Below the pieces are notes generated by a model that was not told the DNA's origin, made no database searches, and was given only the letters and a program-made list of their open reading frames with translations. Positions 10,869 through 22,415 of a stretch of 64,000 bases of DNA are shown piece after piece. The stretch is from positions 62,001 through 126,000 of the forward strand of contig JAOPGA020001102.1 in NCBI GenBank assembly GCA_026419775.2, written 5' to 3'. Origin of the DNA: Acrasis kona. Its lineage: Eukaryota; Heterolobosea; Eutetramitea; Acrasida; Acrasidae. The translations under genes and the position numbers were made by a program. Within the stretch, counting starts at the first letter, position 1. Every line of letters begins with the position of its first letter.

Positions 10869-12173
10869 TCATTCTAACTTCGAGATGGTTGGAGTAGGAG
10901 CCGGCTTAGGTTCATTTTCTTCACATATATAATTATTAGTAATGAAGCCAGAGGACCTTGACTGCTCCACACTATTCGTTTTTTGTATTGAACCCTTCAA
11001 CCAGCAAATACCATTTTCATCATACACATACGCTCTACACTTGATGTTTTCGCGGCATACATCTTTACATTTTTCTTTATTGATCGTACGTGTCTGAGCG
11101 AATGGGTAACCCTTAATGTCCGTATTATCTTGAATGCCTCCTTCGTGTTGATGGGCCATGATTGATTTAAAAATGTCAGCATAGTTCGTGGGACGGTTCT
11201 CCTTGTTAACCCTATTCTCCGTAGCATATAATTCATAAATGGTTTTGGGCTTCAAATGATGAAATGTAAGTGGGTAGCTGCATGGATTATCTGGCCAGTC
11301 AAGATCAACGTCGGGTTCGGCATTGATAAAACGTCCGTGAAATCTCCTATCGAGCGTGACGTTAGCGTCGCGTAGGCAAAGAGCCACACGAACGTCACCC
11401 GCCCAACAAGTTCTGTAATCAACGATGCAATCATCTATAACTTTAATCATTCTTTGTAGTGCTCCTCTAGAAACCACAATTCCACTCCCACCGTGGGCAA
11501 AGTCGGGTCCGTCTCCATGATTCTTAATACCCCCGCATCCTACGAATGAAAAGTAGGCACCAAAATAGTAAGGCTCTGCTGGGTTAAGGTCTTTTAGTTC
11601 GGAATCAAGATTTTCAAACAATAGGTAAGTGTCGTCATCGAGCATGAGGTACCAATCTCGATCTGGATACAGTTCGTATAGTTTTTTAAACCCTGGCAGG
11701 TTCTTGTGCGCATCCATGATCCAACCATTGCTCACGCCATTTTTTGAAGTAGAAAGTTGGCCATTGACGTCAATCACGCTAAGATTTCCGTCCTTGTATA
11801 AGTTATGGACTACATCGTATACTTTTGTGTCTCCTAGTTCTTCCACGGAGTCTCCAAAAAAGTACACGTTTGAAATGTGCCTTAAAAATGTTAGCAATTG
11901 AATAGGTACTCTTGCAGCAGCCGTATCTGTACTAGTCTTTAGGCCAACAACGTACTTGTTCCACTTTGAATTGTATTTATTGTTTATAAATCCATTGTGT
12001 GAGATTGATTGTGCACTATTAGTAACGGTTGTGGTGGGAGTCTTTCGTGCAATTGACGTGTTTTTCGTTGTGGTGTTCTTGTCTGTCCCAGTAACGTATA
12101 GCACTATACTCACTACACAATAACTTGCCATCAACAAGAATATTAATGTCTTTACATTTCTTATTCCAATCAT
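10869..12173 (-). CDS. GT31/Fringe-like glycosyltransferase with C-terminal PAN domain
   Basis: A 434-residue type II membrane protein. Residues 5-27 form a signal anchor followed by a Thr/Ser-rich stem. The catalytic region has the metal-binding acidic motif of the galactosyltransferase/Fringe family (DRDWYLMLDDDTYLLF), then FGAYFSFVGCGG, HGGSGIVVSRGAL and a WAGDVRVALCLRD segment typical of GT31 enzymes. Residues about 345-410 form a cysteine-rich PAN/Apple-like module (CKDVCRENIKCRAYVYDENG). The enzyme probably transfers a hexose in the Golgi lumen; acceptor and donor cannot be read from sequence. The PAN module may hold substrate glycans or proteins. It lies in a minus-strand block of secretory-pathway genes. 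Confidence 0.82.
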   Translation of the reverse strand: MIGIRNVKTLIFLLMASYCVVSIVLYVTGTDKNTTTKNTSIARKTPTTTVTNSAQSISHNGFINNKYNSKWNKYVVGLKTSTDTAAARVPIQLLTFLRHISNVYFFGDSVEELGDTKVYDVVHNLYKDGNLSVIDVNGQLSTSKNGVSNGWIMDAHKNLPGFKKLYELYPDRDWYLMLDDDTYLLFENLDSELKDLNPAEPYYFGAYFSFVGCGGIKNHGDGPDFAHGGSGIVVSRGALQRMIKVIDDCIVDYRTCWAGDVRVALCLRDANVTLDRRFHGRFINAEPDVDLDWPDNPCSYPLTFHHLKPKTIYELYATENRVNKENRPTNYADIFKSIMAHQHEGGIQDNTDIKGYPFAQTRTINKEKCKDVCRENIKCRAYVYDENGICWLKGSIQKTNSVEQSRSSGFITNNYICEENEPKPAPTPTISKLE

Positions 12174-12346
12174 GCGTGTATGTATCTGTATTAGTTGTTT
12201 TTCTACAGAGTGTGGGGATAAGAACTTCCTTAATGTGGGTAAAACGCTTTATGCTAATTTTCCTCTTGAACGGAAACGGCTTACAAAAATAATCCGATTC
12301 AAACACGAAAAGCGATCATACAAAATAGAACAATTTATTCACAAAA

Positions 12347-15300
12347 TTATGACGTTCCATCACACAACGTACCCGCAGGGCACGGTATACACTGTCCCCC
12401 TCCAATTTGATTTTGATAATACCCCGCCTGGCAAAGTTGTTGGGCGACAGATCCAGAAGGGCAATTATATCCTTGTTGACAAATATTCCCAGTAATTCCA
12501 TCCGTTGGGGTGCTAGTCACTGCTCTGGATGTACAATAATAGCCTATTGAACAAGGACCTGTTGGCGTCGTTAAACCTGTTGAGTTACAAAACATTCCTG
12601 ATGTGCAAGAATAACAATCCGATAACTGCCTATTTCCAATATTTGGAGAAAATGTACCAACAGGACATTGTGTAGGCACCGAAGTACCATTTGTACAATA
12701 ACTACCAGCAGTACATCTATCCCCATACGATTGACTGACTGGTGTACTTGAAATCGAACCTCCGGAGCAATAATATCCACTCGCACAAGCACCTGCTGGT
12801 TGTTTCATGCCAACTTGATCACAATAATACCCTGCTGTACAAGTTACACATTGAGATACACTATATAATGCAACCGATGACGAAAAAGTACCACTGGGGC
12901 ATTGTAGTGGTTGTGCCGTTCCAGTGGGACAATAACTACCTTGCGGGCACACTTGATAAGAAATAGAACTCTGATTAGCACAAAAATAACCTTGAGGACA
13001 AGTCGTACACGTGGCTTGTGCATATTGGTTATTGTAAGTTCCTGGTGCACATGGAATTGGCGAGCTACTTCCCGTTGTTGTATAAAAACCGGGAGGTGAC
13101 TGGAACTGAATGGGTGTGTAAGAACCTCCAGTACAGTAATAACCTGCGGTACATGGACCAGATGGTGATGGATTGCTCGATCCAGAGCAGTAAAATCCAG
13201 GTAAACAGCTTTGGCAGCTAGATTGAGACGTGCCTCCCGTAACATTATTAAATGTTCCAGCAGCACATGGTGTTGGTATTTTACTACCCGTTGGACAGTA
13301 TCCACCAGCTGGACAAAGACCATTCAATGGCGAAGAGGTTATTGCTTTTCCAGAGCAAAAAAACCCAGGGTCACACGGTCCACTTGGTTGGTATAGACCT
13401 GGAGTGTCACAATAGGACCCAGAGTCGCAATCATTACAATCAGATACTTGTTTTAAACCTGTTACGTTTCCATAAGTACCTCTTGGGCATGGAATGGGAG
13501 TGACTGTAGAAGTTAGACAATAAGAGCCTCTAGGGCACAATGTAGGTACAGACGTTCCTACTCCACAATAATAACCACTGACACATGCTGCACAACTCGT
13601 TGCATTCATTCCACCAGGTATGCCTCTATAAGTACCTGCATCACAGGGAACTTGTGTGGGGCCTGTAGATCCAGATGGGCAATAGTAACCAGAACTACAT
13701 ATCCCAGTGATACTACTCGATGCTAATAAACAATAACTACCTGCTGGACATATCGTACAATTAGATAAGCTTCCTGCACCAGTTACAGAATTAAATGTAC
13801 CTGCAGGACAGTTTACAGGTAACGGAGTTGCAGTGGGGCAGTATTGTGCTACTGGACATGAATTGTAAGCCACCGTCGGTACAACAGATTGACCAGACGG
13901 ACAATACAAACCAGCAGGACATTGATTAATAGTCAACATGTTAGATTGAGATGTAGTATTGCTGTTACAATAGTAACCAGCTTGACACGTATAACAAGTA
14001 TTTGATCCAGGTGGACTATAATAACCAGCACCACATGGTTCTGGTGTAATATAGGAGGCGCTTCCTCCTAAACTAGTGCATTTGTATCCAGCTGGACAAG
14101 TTATACACGACCATGAACTAGGGTCTGCAAAAGAGTCTGAAGAGGCAGGTCCATAATATTTTGTATTTGTTCTTGGCGAATAAGATCCTTCATTACAAAC
14201 AGTAGGTACCACTGTAGCTGTTAAACAATATTTTCCAAGTGGGCAATCGAGGCATTGACTTGCATTAAATATATTTGTTGCGGTAGAATATGTACCTGCT
14301 GGACATGGATATTGTGTTGAATATCCTGTACCAGCTGGACAATAATAACCTTGACTACATGCACCAGTTATTGAACTGGATCCTGCTGTACAATAAGTAC
14401 CGGGAGGACATATCGTGCATTGATTTGATGCTACTAAACTAGTACTATTTGAATAAGTGCCTGCAGGGCATGGAAATTGTGTTGGTATCGTTGTAAACTG
14501 TCCAGAATAACTTCCATAGAACCACCGTGTGAAATTCAAGGATGAACCGGGCATCGGCACTCCGGGACAATAATGACCTTGAGCACATGGTACAGGCATT
14601 AAACTATTTCCACCTGTTCCTGCATAACATGCGAATCCCTCATAACAAATCTCACAATCATCGCTCCTGCTCAGGTACTTACTATTTGTATATGTGCCAG
14701 CAGGACAAGCATTTGCCATGCTATTCGAAGTTGATTGTGGACAATAATGGCCTTCTGAACAACTATAGTTCAAGTAAGTATACATTCCATATAATGGACA
14801 TGAATAGGATGCTGGACATGCCAAACAATTAAAATAACTTCCTGCACTTGTAATTGGTTGATAGGTTCCAGGTGAGCATTGAGTAGGACTGCTAGATCCT
14901 GCATTGCAATAAGCTCCGACAGGACAGTTCTGACAGTCCATACTACTATTCAGAAGCGTCCTAGCAGAAAAAGTACCCGCGGGGCAAGGATATGCATCGG
15001 ATCGTGGCGTCCCAATGGGACAAAAGTATCCCGCAGGACAAGTGAATACACTATAGTCCCCAGTTCCCTGTGGACAATAATACCCTGTGGGACACGGAAG
15101 ACAATTAGCGTTTGATGTTGCTCCTCTTATGTTGTTGTACGTTCCTTGTGGACATGGATATGAAGTGGCAGTGGTTGTGCCAGGTAAACAATAATATCCA
15201 AGAGGACATAGTGAGTTTAAATTAAAAGACCCTGCTAAACAGTAAACACCTGCGGGGCACGTTATACATCCTGTCGCAGAGCTGATTTGTCCTGTAGCAT

Positions 15301-17776
15301 TTCCATAAGTACCCGCTGGACAGTTAACTGGTGATGACGAGCCTGATGGGCAAGAAGAACCAGTGGGGCAGATAAAACTTGCGGGTGTTCCTGTGGTAGA
15401 ACCAGGTGTTGGGCAGTAAAATCCAGCTGAACAAGCAGTGCTAATTGAAAATAAATAAAAGAGACAATAATTAAAAAAACTAACCTAACTGAGGTACGTT
15501 CCGCCTGTGCTGTAATATCCTGCTGGACAGATGGCAGGAGGAACCGATGCAGTGCTACAAGAATAACCTGGAGTACATGTAGTGCACTAAAATAAATATT
15601 ATAATTTCGTTAAATAAACGGTTATACTTACTGTGGTTTGACCATTCGTGCTGTAGGATCCTGGAGAACATGCAACAGGTGACGAGGATGTTGATGCACA
15701 ACTGGATCCTGCAGGACATGTTATGCAAGTAGATTGTGATCCAATACTGTATGTACCTGAAGCACACGTTACGGGACTATATCCAACAGTACTAAAAATC
15801 AATGTAAAGATTATATAACAAAGATTATACTTACGTTGAGCATGCAAGACCCGCTGGACATGGCGTACAAGATGCAGCACCAGCTAATGAGTAAGTTCCT
15901 GATGTGCATGCAGTCATAGTAGAGGATGTAGTTGACAAGCAGCTAAATCCTGCGCTGCAACTGGTACAACTAGTTGCACCAGATAAAGAAAAGGTACCCG
16001 GATTACATAATAATGGTGCTTGATCTGTAACAGGACAATATCTTCCAGCTGGACATGCTGTACAAGAAGTTGCATTTCCTATGGAATAATAACCAGTTGT
16101 ACAAGTAACCGGGGTTGTAGTAGTTGTGGGGCAGTAGTATCCAGCGGGGCAATAGGTGCATTGTGTAGCTTGTACATTCAAATTGTAAGAACCTGTTGGG
16201 CAAGGATATCTGACGGTTGGGTCAGGACAGTAATATCCTGCTCCACAATTAGAACAAGATGACGAACCAGAGAGTGAGTATGTACCCAGTGAGCAAACCG
16301 TTGTTACGTTGTTACTAGAACATGATTGACCAGTAGGACACGATGAACAACTTGTGGATCCAGCTCCAGATACAGTACCCGCGGGACATGCCACAGGTGG
16401 TAATGATGTTGATGCACAATAATAAGCAGCTGGGCATAGAGTACATGTCGTGGCTCCAGCTAGAGCATATGAACCCGAAGCACACGCCACTCTTCCTATT
16501 GTAGGATCCGAACACTGATATCCTGCTGTACATGGCGTACAAATACTAGAAGCTGTACTGGTAGTGTATGTACCTGGCGAGCACACAACACATGCTGATC
16601 CATTAGCGTGTGAGTAGTATCCAATACTACATGGCTGAGGAGATGCAGATGGATTACTGCATTGATATCCGGCTGGGCATTGAGTACATCCTGCTGAACC
16701 TGCAGAGCTATATGTACCAGCTGCACATCCAAGACATGATATCGAGGCACCCGGTGAATAATTACCAGCGCTACATATAATGCCTGTGGAAGTTGTACTT
16801 GGGCAGGCATAGCCTGTGGGGCACATTGTACAACTCGAGGAACTATTTTGTGTATTGTAGTATCCAATAGAGCAAGGGGTGCAACTAGGAACAATACCTC
16901 CTGCACTAAATGTTCCCGCTACACAAGGAACTGGGCTTTGTGTTGGATCTCCACAACTAAATCCCTGAGGACAAACGAAACACGTAGATGAACCTGCATA
17001 ACTGTACATACCTGCTGCACAGGCTATAGGTAAGCTCGATGATATTGGGCATCTGCTACCCGCTGGACACGTCGTGCATGTAGCGGACCCTGTTGTCGAA
17101 GTAAATGTGCCCGCACCACAAATAGAACATGCGGTCACACTTCCCCCAATTGAAAATGTTCCTGACGGACATGTGATTGGGTCAATGTTTGGTGATGTAC
17201 AATAAAATCCAGCGGGACAATTTGAACACGAAGACGAGCTATTTAACGAGTATAATCCGGTGGCGCATAATGTCGGCGATGTTGTTCCTCCTGGACAACT
17301 ATATCCCCTCGGACATATTGTACACGAATAGGAGCCAGCAAGACTGGAATACTTTCCTGGTTCACACGGTATGCATGAACTAGAATTTTTCTGATTTGTT
17401 TGACTTGAATACAGACCCGCACTGCAAGGTACAGCTGGATTTGCTCCACCCTCACAACTAAAAATGTTAAAATTTAAAAATAAATGTAGACGTACTAAAA
17501 CCCTGCTGGGCATGATAAACAAGTTTGTGCGGATGTGCTGTAGTACGTTCCTTCAGTGCAGTTAACAGGATAACATATCGGTATTAATTTGGTGACATTG
17601 ATGTAGGTTGTAATATTTGTAACTTCGGGACATGTAATGTTTGGGCATATATACGTGGCATTGGATAGGTCTGTTGTGTTGGTCGCTGTTACATTTGATG
17701 CTAAAGTTGATGAACATGTCAATACGATACATGCGATGGCCAATACGATAGGACCCAAACCCAAATGAACCGCCAT
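12347..17776 (-). CDS. giant GCC2/GCC3 cysteine-rich repeat protein, secreted (1,748 aa)
   Basis: Five exons: 17496-17776, 15835-17457, 15632-15791, 15498-15586 and 12347-15440. All four introns have GT-AG ends and the exon lengths sum to 1,749 codons. An N-terminal signal peptide (MAVHLGLGPIVLAIACIVLTC) is followed by an Asn-Thr-rich stretch with potential N-glycosylation sites. The rest is dozens of short units of the form CPAGTYS...C..CPAGYYC, the ephrin-receptor-like GCC2/GCC3 pattern. No hydrophobic C-terminal segment is present, so the mature protein should be soluble or matrix-associated rather than a receptor. Likely roles are cell-surface coat, adhesion or cyst wall; none is proven. 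The third intron (15441-15497) contains an in-frame stop, so it must be spliced. Confidence 0.88.
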
Positions 17777-17924
17777 GCACTCTAGATTTGTAATTGAAGT
17801 CTTTTTTTGTTCTTTACTTTTTACGAAATACTTTTGTAATACTCAATTCGGAAATCATAAAGGCCGGCAGTGCAACAAACCTCTAACAAGACATAATGAA
17901 ATTGTACTTTTATTATATATTTTT

Positions 17925-19430
17925 TCACCAATCATTATTTTTGAACTCAACCCAATTCTTTGAAGTTGTGTAATGAATGTCGTTCCAAGGTGTCAAATGA
18001 TTATCTTTGTTCCAGTACCTTCCATAAGCAATATCATACAACTTTAAGAATTGTGCATGACTATTCACATTCGTGATTTTAGCACTCAACATGGTTTTGA
18101 AATTCTGTAACGAAATTTTATATTGATTAGCAGGTGGTTCAAAACCATAACTAGATAAGATTTTTCTAGCTAATTGCATTTCGCCAGCCGCAGTACAAAC
18201 CTTACAACACATATTGATCACTCTTCTGCTATAAGTCGCCATAAAACCCTTTGAATAGTCCTTATCAGGATCTCCTGTTTTTCTCCACTCAAAGTATTTT
18301 TCATAAGCCTTTTTATCTTTTAGTAGTGATGCCATGTACTTTCCCAACTCATCGGCATCCTTAAAGTCCCTGGCGTTGATAAATGCTGGGTTTTCTCCTG
18401 GGTTGGTGGGCGAATATACATCTACAATGTTGGGGGCACCGCTGTATACCATCAGAGTGGGTGCGTCGAGCATCCATCCCTGATAGAACTTCTCTGTTAC
18501 GTAATCGTCGAGTAGGGTGTTTTCGAACGCAAGATAAAATTTGCATTTTTTGATGGTCTGCATTTTGGCCTCTGCACTATTGGGTGCATCAGCATTGTTT
18601 AGGCACCTTCCGTAACTTTTTAATGGAACGTGCTTGGAAAGTTTTTGAATGAATTCGACGCGGTGCTCTACGCAATTACTCACGAAGGCACACATGCCCT
18701 GAAACATTTCTTCCTCTTCTGCGGGTGTTTTGCTCTTGTATACGAATGAAGTTGGCTTTGTGTAAAAGTAATTGGAGTTGATGGTGGAGTTTGTGAAGAA
18801 GCTGACGGAGACATCCACAGGGGAAGACTGCATCTGGTCGCTGCCGCCTTGAACCTCGCTACATTCTCTAAAGTTGACGGCCGGTGCCTCGTTATGTAAA
18901 TTGGCATGGATGGTCAAGTAGCGACGGTCACTTTCTAGTGGTTTGGTGGCTAGAATTTCTGGTCCAAAATTTTCTTTTTTACATTGGGAGTTGTGTGTTA
19001 TGATTGCATCGTACTGATGCGTTGGAAAGTCGATGCCTTGATCGTCCGTATAGGCTTTACAAGGAACTGCACAGTGGTCAAAAGCGTCAGTTCTTGTGAA
19101 AAATCCAAACCAGCCCTTGTTCGCATAGTCGGTGGTAATACGAACGCGCAATGGTCTTCTATTTGGTTGTTTGAGCTCGTCAAACTTTATTTGCCATTCT
19201 CTATCCAAAGCGGATGACTTGGCTTTTTTTTGATCTCTGACTGCTCTGCGCAATGTTTCGATGAGCGCATTTGATTTGTCTGGGTTTTTGGCAACATTAG
19301 CAGAGGGTCTAACTTTTGGGGCTAGTGCCACATTCTTGAGCAGAAGTAAGGATAGACCAACGAATGTGATGATAAGAAAAGCAGAAACCAGATGGTTACC
19401 GTTTATCCTTGTTTTCTTCTCCTTCGACAT
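17925..19430 (-). CDS. GT10 alpha-1,3-fucosyltransferase
   Basis: A 501-residue type II membrane protein with a signal anchor at about residues 12-36 (LVSAFLIITFVGLSLLLL). The C-terminal half carries the GT10 signature: FYLAFENTLLDDYVTEKFYQ, then APTLMVYSGAPNIVDVYSP and FINARDFKDADELGKYM. These segments bind GDP-fucose in alpha-1,3/1,4-fucosyltransferases. The enzyme should act in the Golgi on N-glycan or surface glycan acceptors. The N-terminal catalytic part is divergent, so linkage specificity is uncertain. It starts near a plus-strand intergenic region and is convergent with nothing nearby. Confidence 0.9.
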   Translation of the reverse strand: MSKEKKTRINGNHLVSAFLIITFVGLSLLLLKNVALAPKVRPSANVAKNPDKSNALIETLRRAVRDQKKAKSSALDREWQIKFDELKQPNRRPLRVRITTDYANKGWFGFFTRTDAFDHCAVPCKAYTDDQGIDFPTHQYDAIITHNSQCKKENFGPEILATKPLESDRRYLTIHANLHNEAPAVNFRECSEVQGGSDQMQSSPVDVSVSFFTNSTINSNYFYTKPTSFVYKSKTPAEEEEMFQGMCAFVSNCVEHRVEFIQKLSKHVPLKSYGRCLNNADAPNSAEAKMQTIKKCKFYLAFENTLLDDYVTEKFYQGWMLDAPTLMVYSGAPNIVDVYSPTNPGENPAFINARDFKDADELGKYMASLLKDKKAYEKYFEWRKTGDPDKDYSKGFMATYSRRVINMCCKVCTAAGEMQLARKILSSYGFEPPANQYKISLQNFKTMLSAKITNVNSHAQFLKLYDIAYGRYWNKDNHLTPWNDIHYTTSKNWVEFKNNDW

Positions 19431-20884
19431 TTTTTGTGTTGTAATTTAATTGATGTTGAATCAACTGCGCAGCTTGTGAGGCATCCATCAATCAAAGAGA
19501 GTGTGAGGACAAAACATTATTCTTGGATTCATACGGAATTGGATCATGCTCACAATTTAGCGTCACAAGATTCAACCAAGCGAAGGCTCATCGCCGTTTT
19601 CGATATATAATCTCGAACACCATAATCTCTACACCAACAACCTCCCCCTAGATGTTCGACAAAAAGACAAAACTTATGTAGATGAACTATAAATCCTTTA
19701 ACGTGACTCGGTAGACTGTAAAATCTATAAGCTCCCGACTCAAGCTCTTTTAAAGTATGGGTGGTGACAACCCAGCACTTTAAATTTGAGTAATAAACAC
19801 ATATGATTTAGACCAACACATTAATTCAGATAACAAGAAGACAAACTACACCAACATCCAAAGAAGGCAGTCTCTTCAAGACGAATACAAAAATCCGTAG
19901 TCAGCAAGAATCACTGCAAGAAAGAACACAAGTCGAAGAACATCATCGCGTGCAAAATCAAACATGACAGGGACCAAGTCGAAACCCTCCTCAAAGTCTT
20001 TCAAATCCATCACTCTGCGGACCCTAAAAAATTCAAGAAGTTTACAAGAAAAAACTTTAATTAACAAATCACTTGCTCAAAATATAAATCACTCCATTTT
20101 GGAATGGTTCGTCCAATGCACTAATATTACCCATTATAAAAATCAAACCAGTCTATTAAAAATGGATGTTGAGCATTATAATGAGAAATGATTTGTGATT
20201 GATGATTGGCATCGTAATCTCTGAAACCAATCTATTACAAATGGATTTGTATTTGGAATCGAAACTTCCTATAGTCCACAACTTGACGCAATGGTCATTG
20301 AGTGGTTAGTAATCTCACGAAAGTGATTGTTTCAAATCGTGATAAGTAAATGAGCTCTGTAGATGATGATAAATAAAATCAATCATTGTTATAAACCTTT
20401 TGTGGTTCTTGAACCATACACCCAATGGTCAGGTCCAATAATTTATACTTTTCGTCCCATGCATCAACGCTCTTTTTTTCTTTTTTTTTCTTATTGCTGG
20501 AGTGTGTTAACAAGAATACAAATTGTTGATCGATCATGTTTTGTATGCAACTGCACTTGTGTGTGAATACAATGATGGTGTGTGATTCTTTTTTACAAAT
20601 GTTTTTATGAGCGATTCGAATTCTTCCTTTTCCAATATGTATTGTTTACATTCTAAAGCCTCTTTTTAATTTTCGGCTATAATTTTAGTATTAAAGTGGA
20701 AGTGAATGCATTATCTCAACGATGCGACGTGGGTTATTTGAGAACCTCTGTTCTAAGTGAATTTAATACTCTGGCTACGAAATGTTTGCTAATTGTTGGG
20801 GCAGATTTGTGCACAAAAAACTCTTCATTTGCTTTTCTATTTTCGCTTTGTATATCTGAATCTTCTATTTGTAGTCCTGCCTGA
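19431..20884. other. long intergenic region
   Basis: About 1.45 kb without a supportable gene. A 75-codon plus-strand ORF at 19964-20191 is lysine/serine-rich and unconvincing. A pol III A-box-like segment near 20290-20310 does not fold into a tRNA. Poly-pyrimidine runs lie near 20470-20490. It probably contains the fucosyltransferase promoter and the 5' end or first exon of the KH gene downstream. Confidence 0.35.
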
Positions 20885-20962
20885 TCCGAATCCATTACTC
20901 CTTCTACAAATACTGAGGGTGACGCAGTTGTGTCAAAATTTTGTAAAGCGGAGAAATATCAA

Positions 20963-22213
20963 ATGGAAAGATATCCTATCCCAAGCAATTGTGTGGGTAA
21001 CATCATTGGCAAGGGTGGGTGCAACATTAAGAGGATCAAACAAGAAAGTGGGGCAACCTGCAACGTTAAAGATGAGTACGTGGAAATAAAAGGGTCGAAA
21101 GTGCAAAGGGATCACGCCAAAAGATTGATTCGATCTTGCGTCAACAACAGCATCAAGGTTTACTCCCACCCTGAGATAGCAATTCTATCCTTTGTAGTTG
21201 ACTCGAAAAATCACGACATCAAGTTCGTTCCTTTTGGACACGAAGGAAGATCCTCCAATCACATCAACAGAGATTTGTACGTTGCCAAACTATTAGACAA
21301 TGATCAATCGGACGATCTCTCAAGCAAGTTATCAGGTCTCAATCTGTCAAAGTCCGAAATTAATCTTGTGAAGGAGCATGGACTATGCCTATACAATTCA
21401 TGCAAAGAAGAAATCATGGATAAAATAATGTTGGAGCTTATCCGTATAGCTAAGATGCAAAAGGTGGAGGGAAGTGCATCAGTGGACAAGGTCAAAGTCA
21501 CAACCTACATTGGAACAACTACCTTCTATAATAGTAAGAAAAACAGACTCATAAGTGGTCAAAGCATCCCTTTGAGTACCGTGCTGAACTACAAGATAGG
21601 TATTGAAGGGGACATGAAGGTCACGTTCAACAACGCCGTCAGAAAGAACACTTACAACGACTTTGTCGAGCATAATTCTTGGGGCGAACCTATTGAATCT
21701 GAACATTTCGTTATGCATCTTGCAGATAATGAGCAGAACGAGAGACTATCCATCACACTAGAGCACACCGGCGACGAGCTAAAACTTCGCAAATACAAGA
21801 CGAAAAAGCAAATGACTTTATATTTAAACTTGATCAACATTGGACATCAAGTGGAAAAGTATGATGTGAGGTTTGTGATCTCTAAATGCTGCGTAGGACC
21901 AGCGCCAGAAAACATATCAAGATTTATATCATCTTTGACCTTCAATCGAATGAAAAATGAGATCATGGTCCCGAGCAACTCTCGTTACTGTGTGGATGTG
22001 ACGAGAAGAAATAGCAGAAAACGTTACAGAAATGGTAGCTACCAGATGAACTGCTGCAAGGTGGAAAATGACGGATTGACGCAGCATGAAATAGAGCTTC
22101 TGGATGTTGAACTCAACACGTATATTAGACAAGCCAACATTGATGAAATTCGAGCCAGGGACGCTGTCTCCAATTTGATTCAACGATCAATCCAACTCAC
22201 CGATCAAATATAA
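20963..22213 (+). CDS. KH-domain RNA-binding protein
   Basis: Residues 1-60 from the ATG at 20963 form a single KH domain with the GxxG loop intact (VGNIIGKGGCNIKRIKQES) and a closing helix (RDHAKRLIRSCV). KH domains bind short stretches of single-stranded RNA or DNA. The following 350 residues, with segments such as TTYIGTTTFYN and YDVRFVISKCCVGPAP, are not recognised and look like a beta-rich domain. The frame stays open upstream to a stop at 20882, so a further 5' exon is possible; 20963 is the first in-frame ATG and falls just before the KH fold. No intron is visible within the span. Confidence 0.75.
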   Translation: MERYPIPSNCVGNIIGKGGCNIKRIKQESGATCNVKDEYVEIKGSKVQRDHAKRLIRSCVNNSIKVYSHPEIAILSFVVDSKNHDIKFVPFGHEGRSSNHINRDLYVAKLLDNDQSDDLSSKLSGLNLSKSEINLVKEHGLCLYNSCKEEIMDKIMLELIRIAKMQKVEGSASVDKVKVTTYIGTTTFYNSKKNRLISGQSIPLSTVLNYKIGIEGDMKVTFNNAVRKNTYNDFVEHNSWGEPIESEHFVMHLADNEQNERLSITLEHTGDELKLRKYKTKKQMTLYLNLINIGHQVEKYDVRFVISKCCVGPAPENISRFISSLTFNRMKNEIMVPSNSRYCVDVTRRNSRKRYRNGSYQMNCCKVENDGLTQHEIELLDVELNTYIRQANIDEIRARDAVSNLIQRSIQLTDQI

Positions 22214-22415
22214 ATACAGTTTTAAATTACATCACCCTTTATCTTCACCTATCATGTCCGAAATTTCCATGCATACATTTGAACAAAAGAGCGTCGGTGT
22301 TGTTCAAAACAAATCTGAAATATTCAATAGCACTCTTTCTAATAATTTGTTTATTTGGGCCGAGGCCATTTAAAGTGATCAGACGCGGAGCGACTTATAC
22401 TGATCACTATACATT

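Noticed and set aside
12742-14832. several plus-strand ORFs antisense to the cysteine-rich protein
   Set aside because: They are reverse frames of a strongly patterned repeat; His/Tyr-rich composition is an artefact of CCA/TGT/TAC codons.
20280-20350. tRNA-like segment (gagtggttagta and a tttcaaatc box)
   Set aside because: The A-box-like and B-box-like strings are suggestive, but the T-arm does not pair and no acceptor stem forms, so it is at best a decayed tRNA and probably chance.
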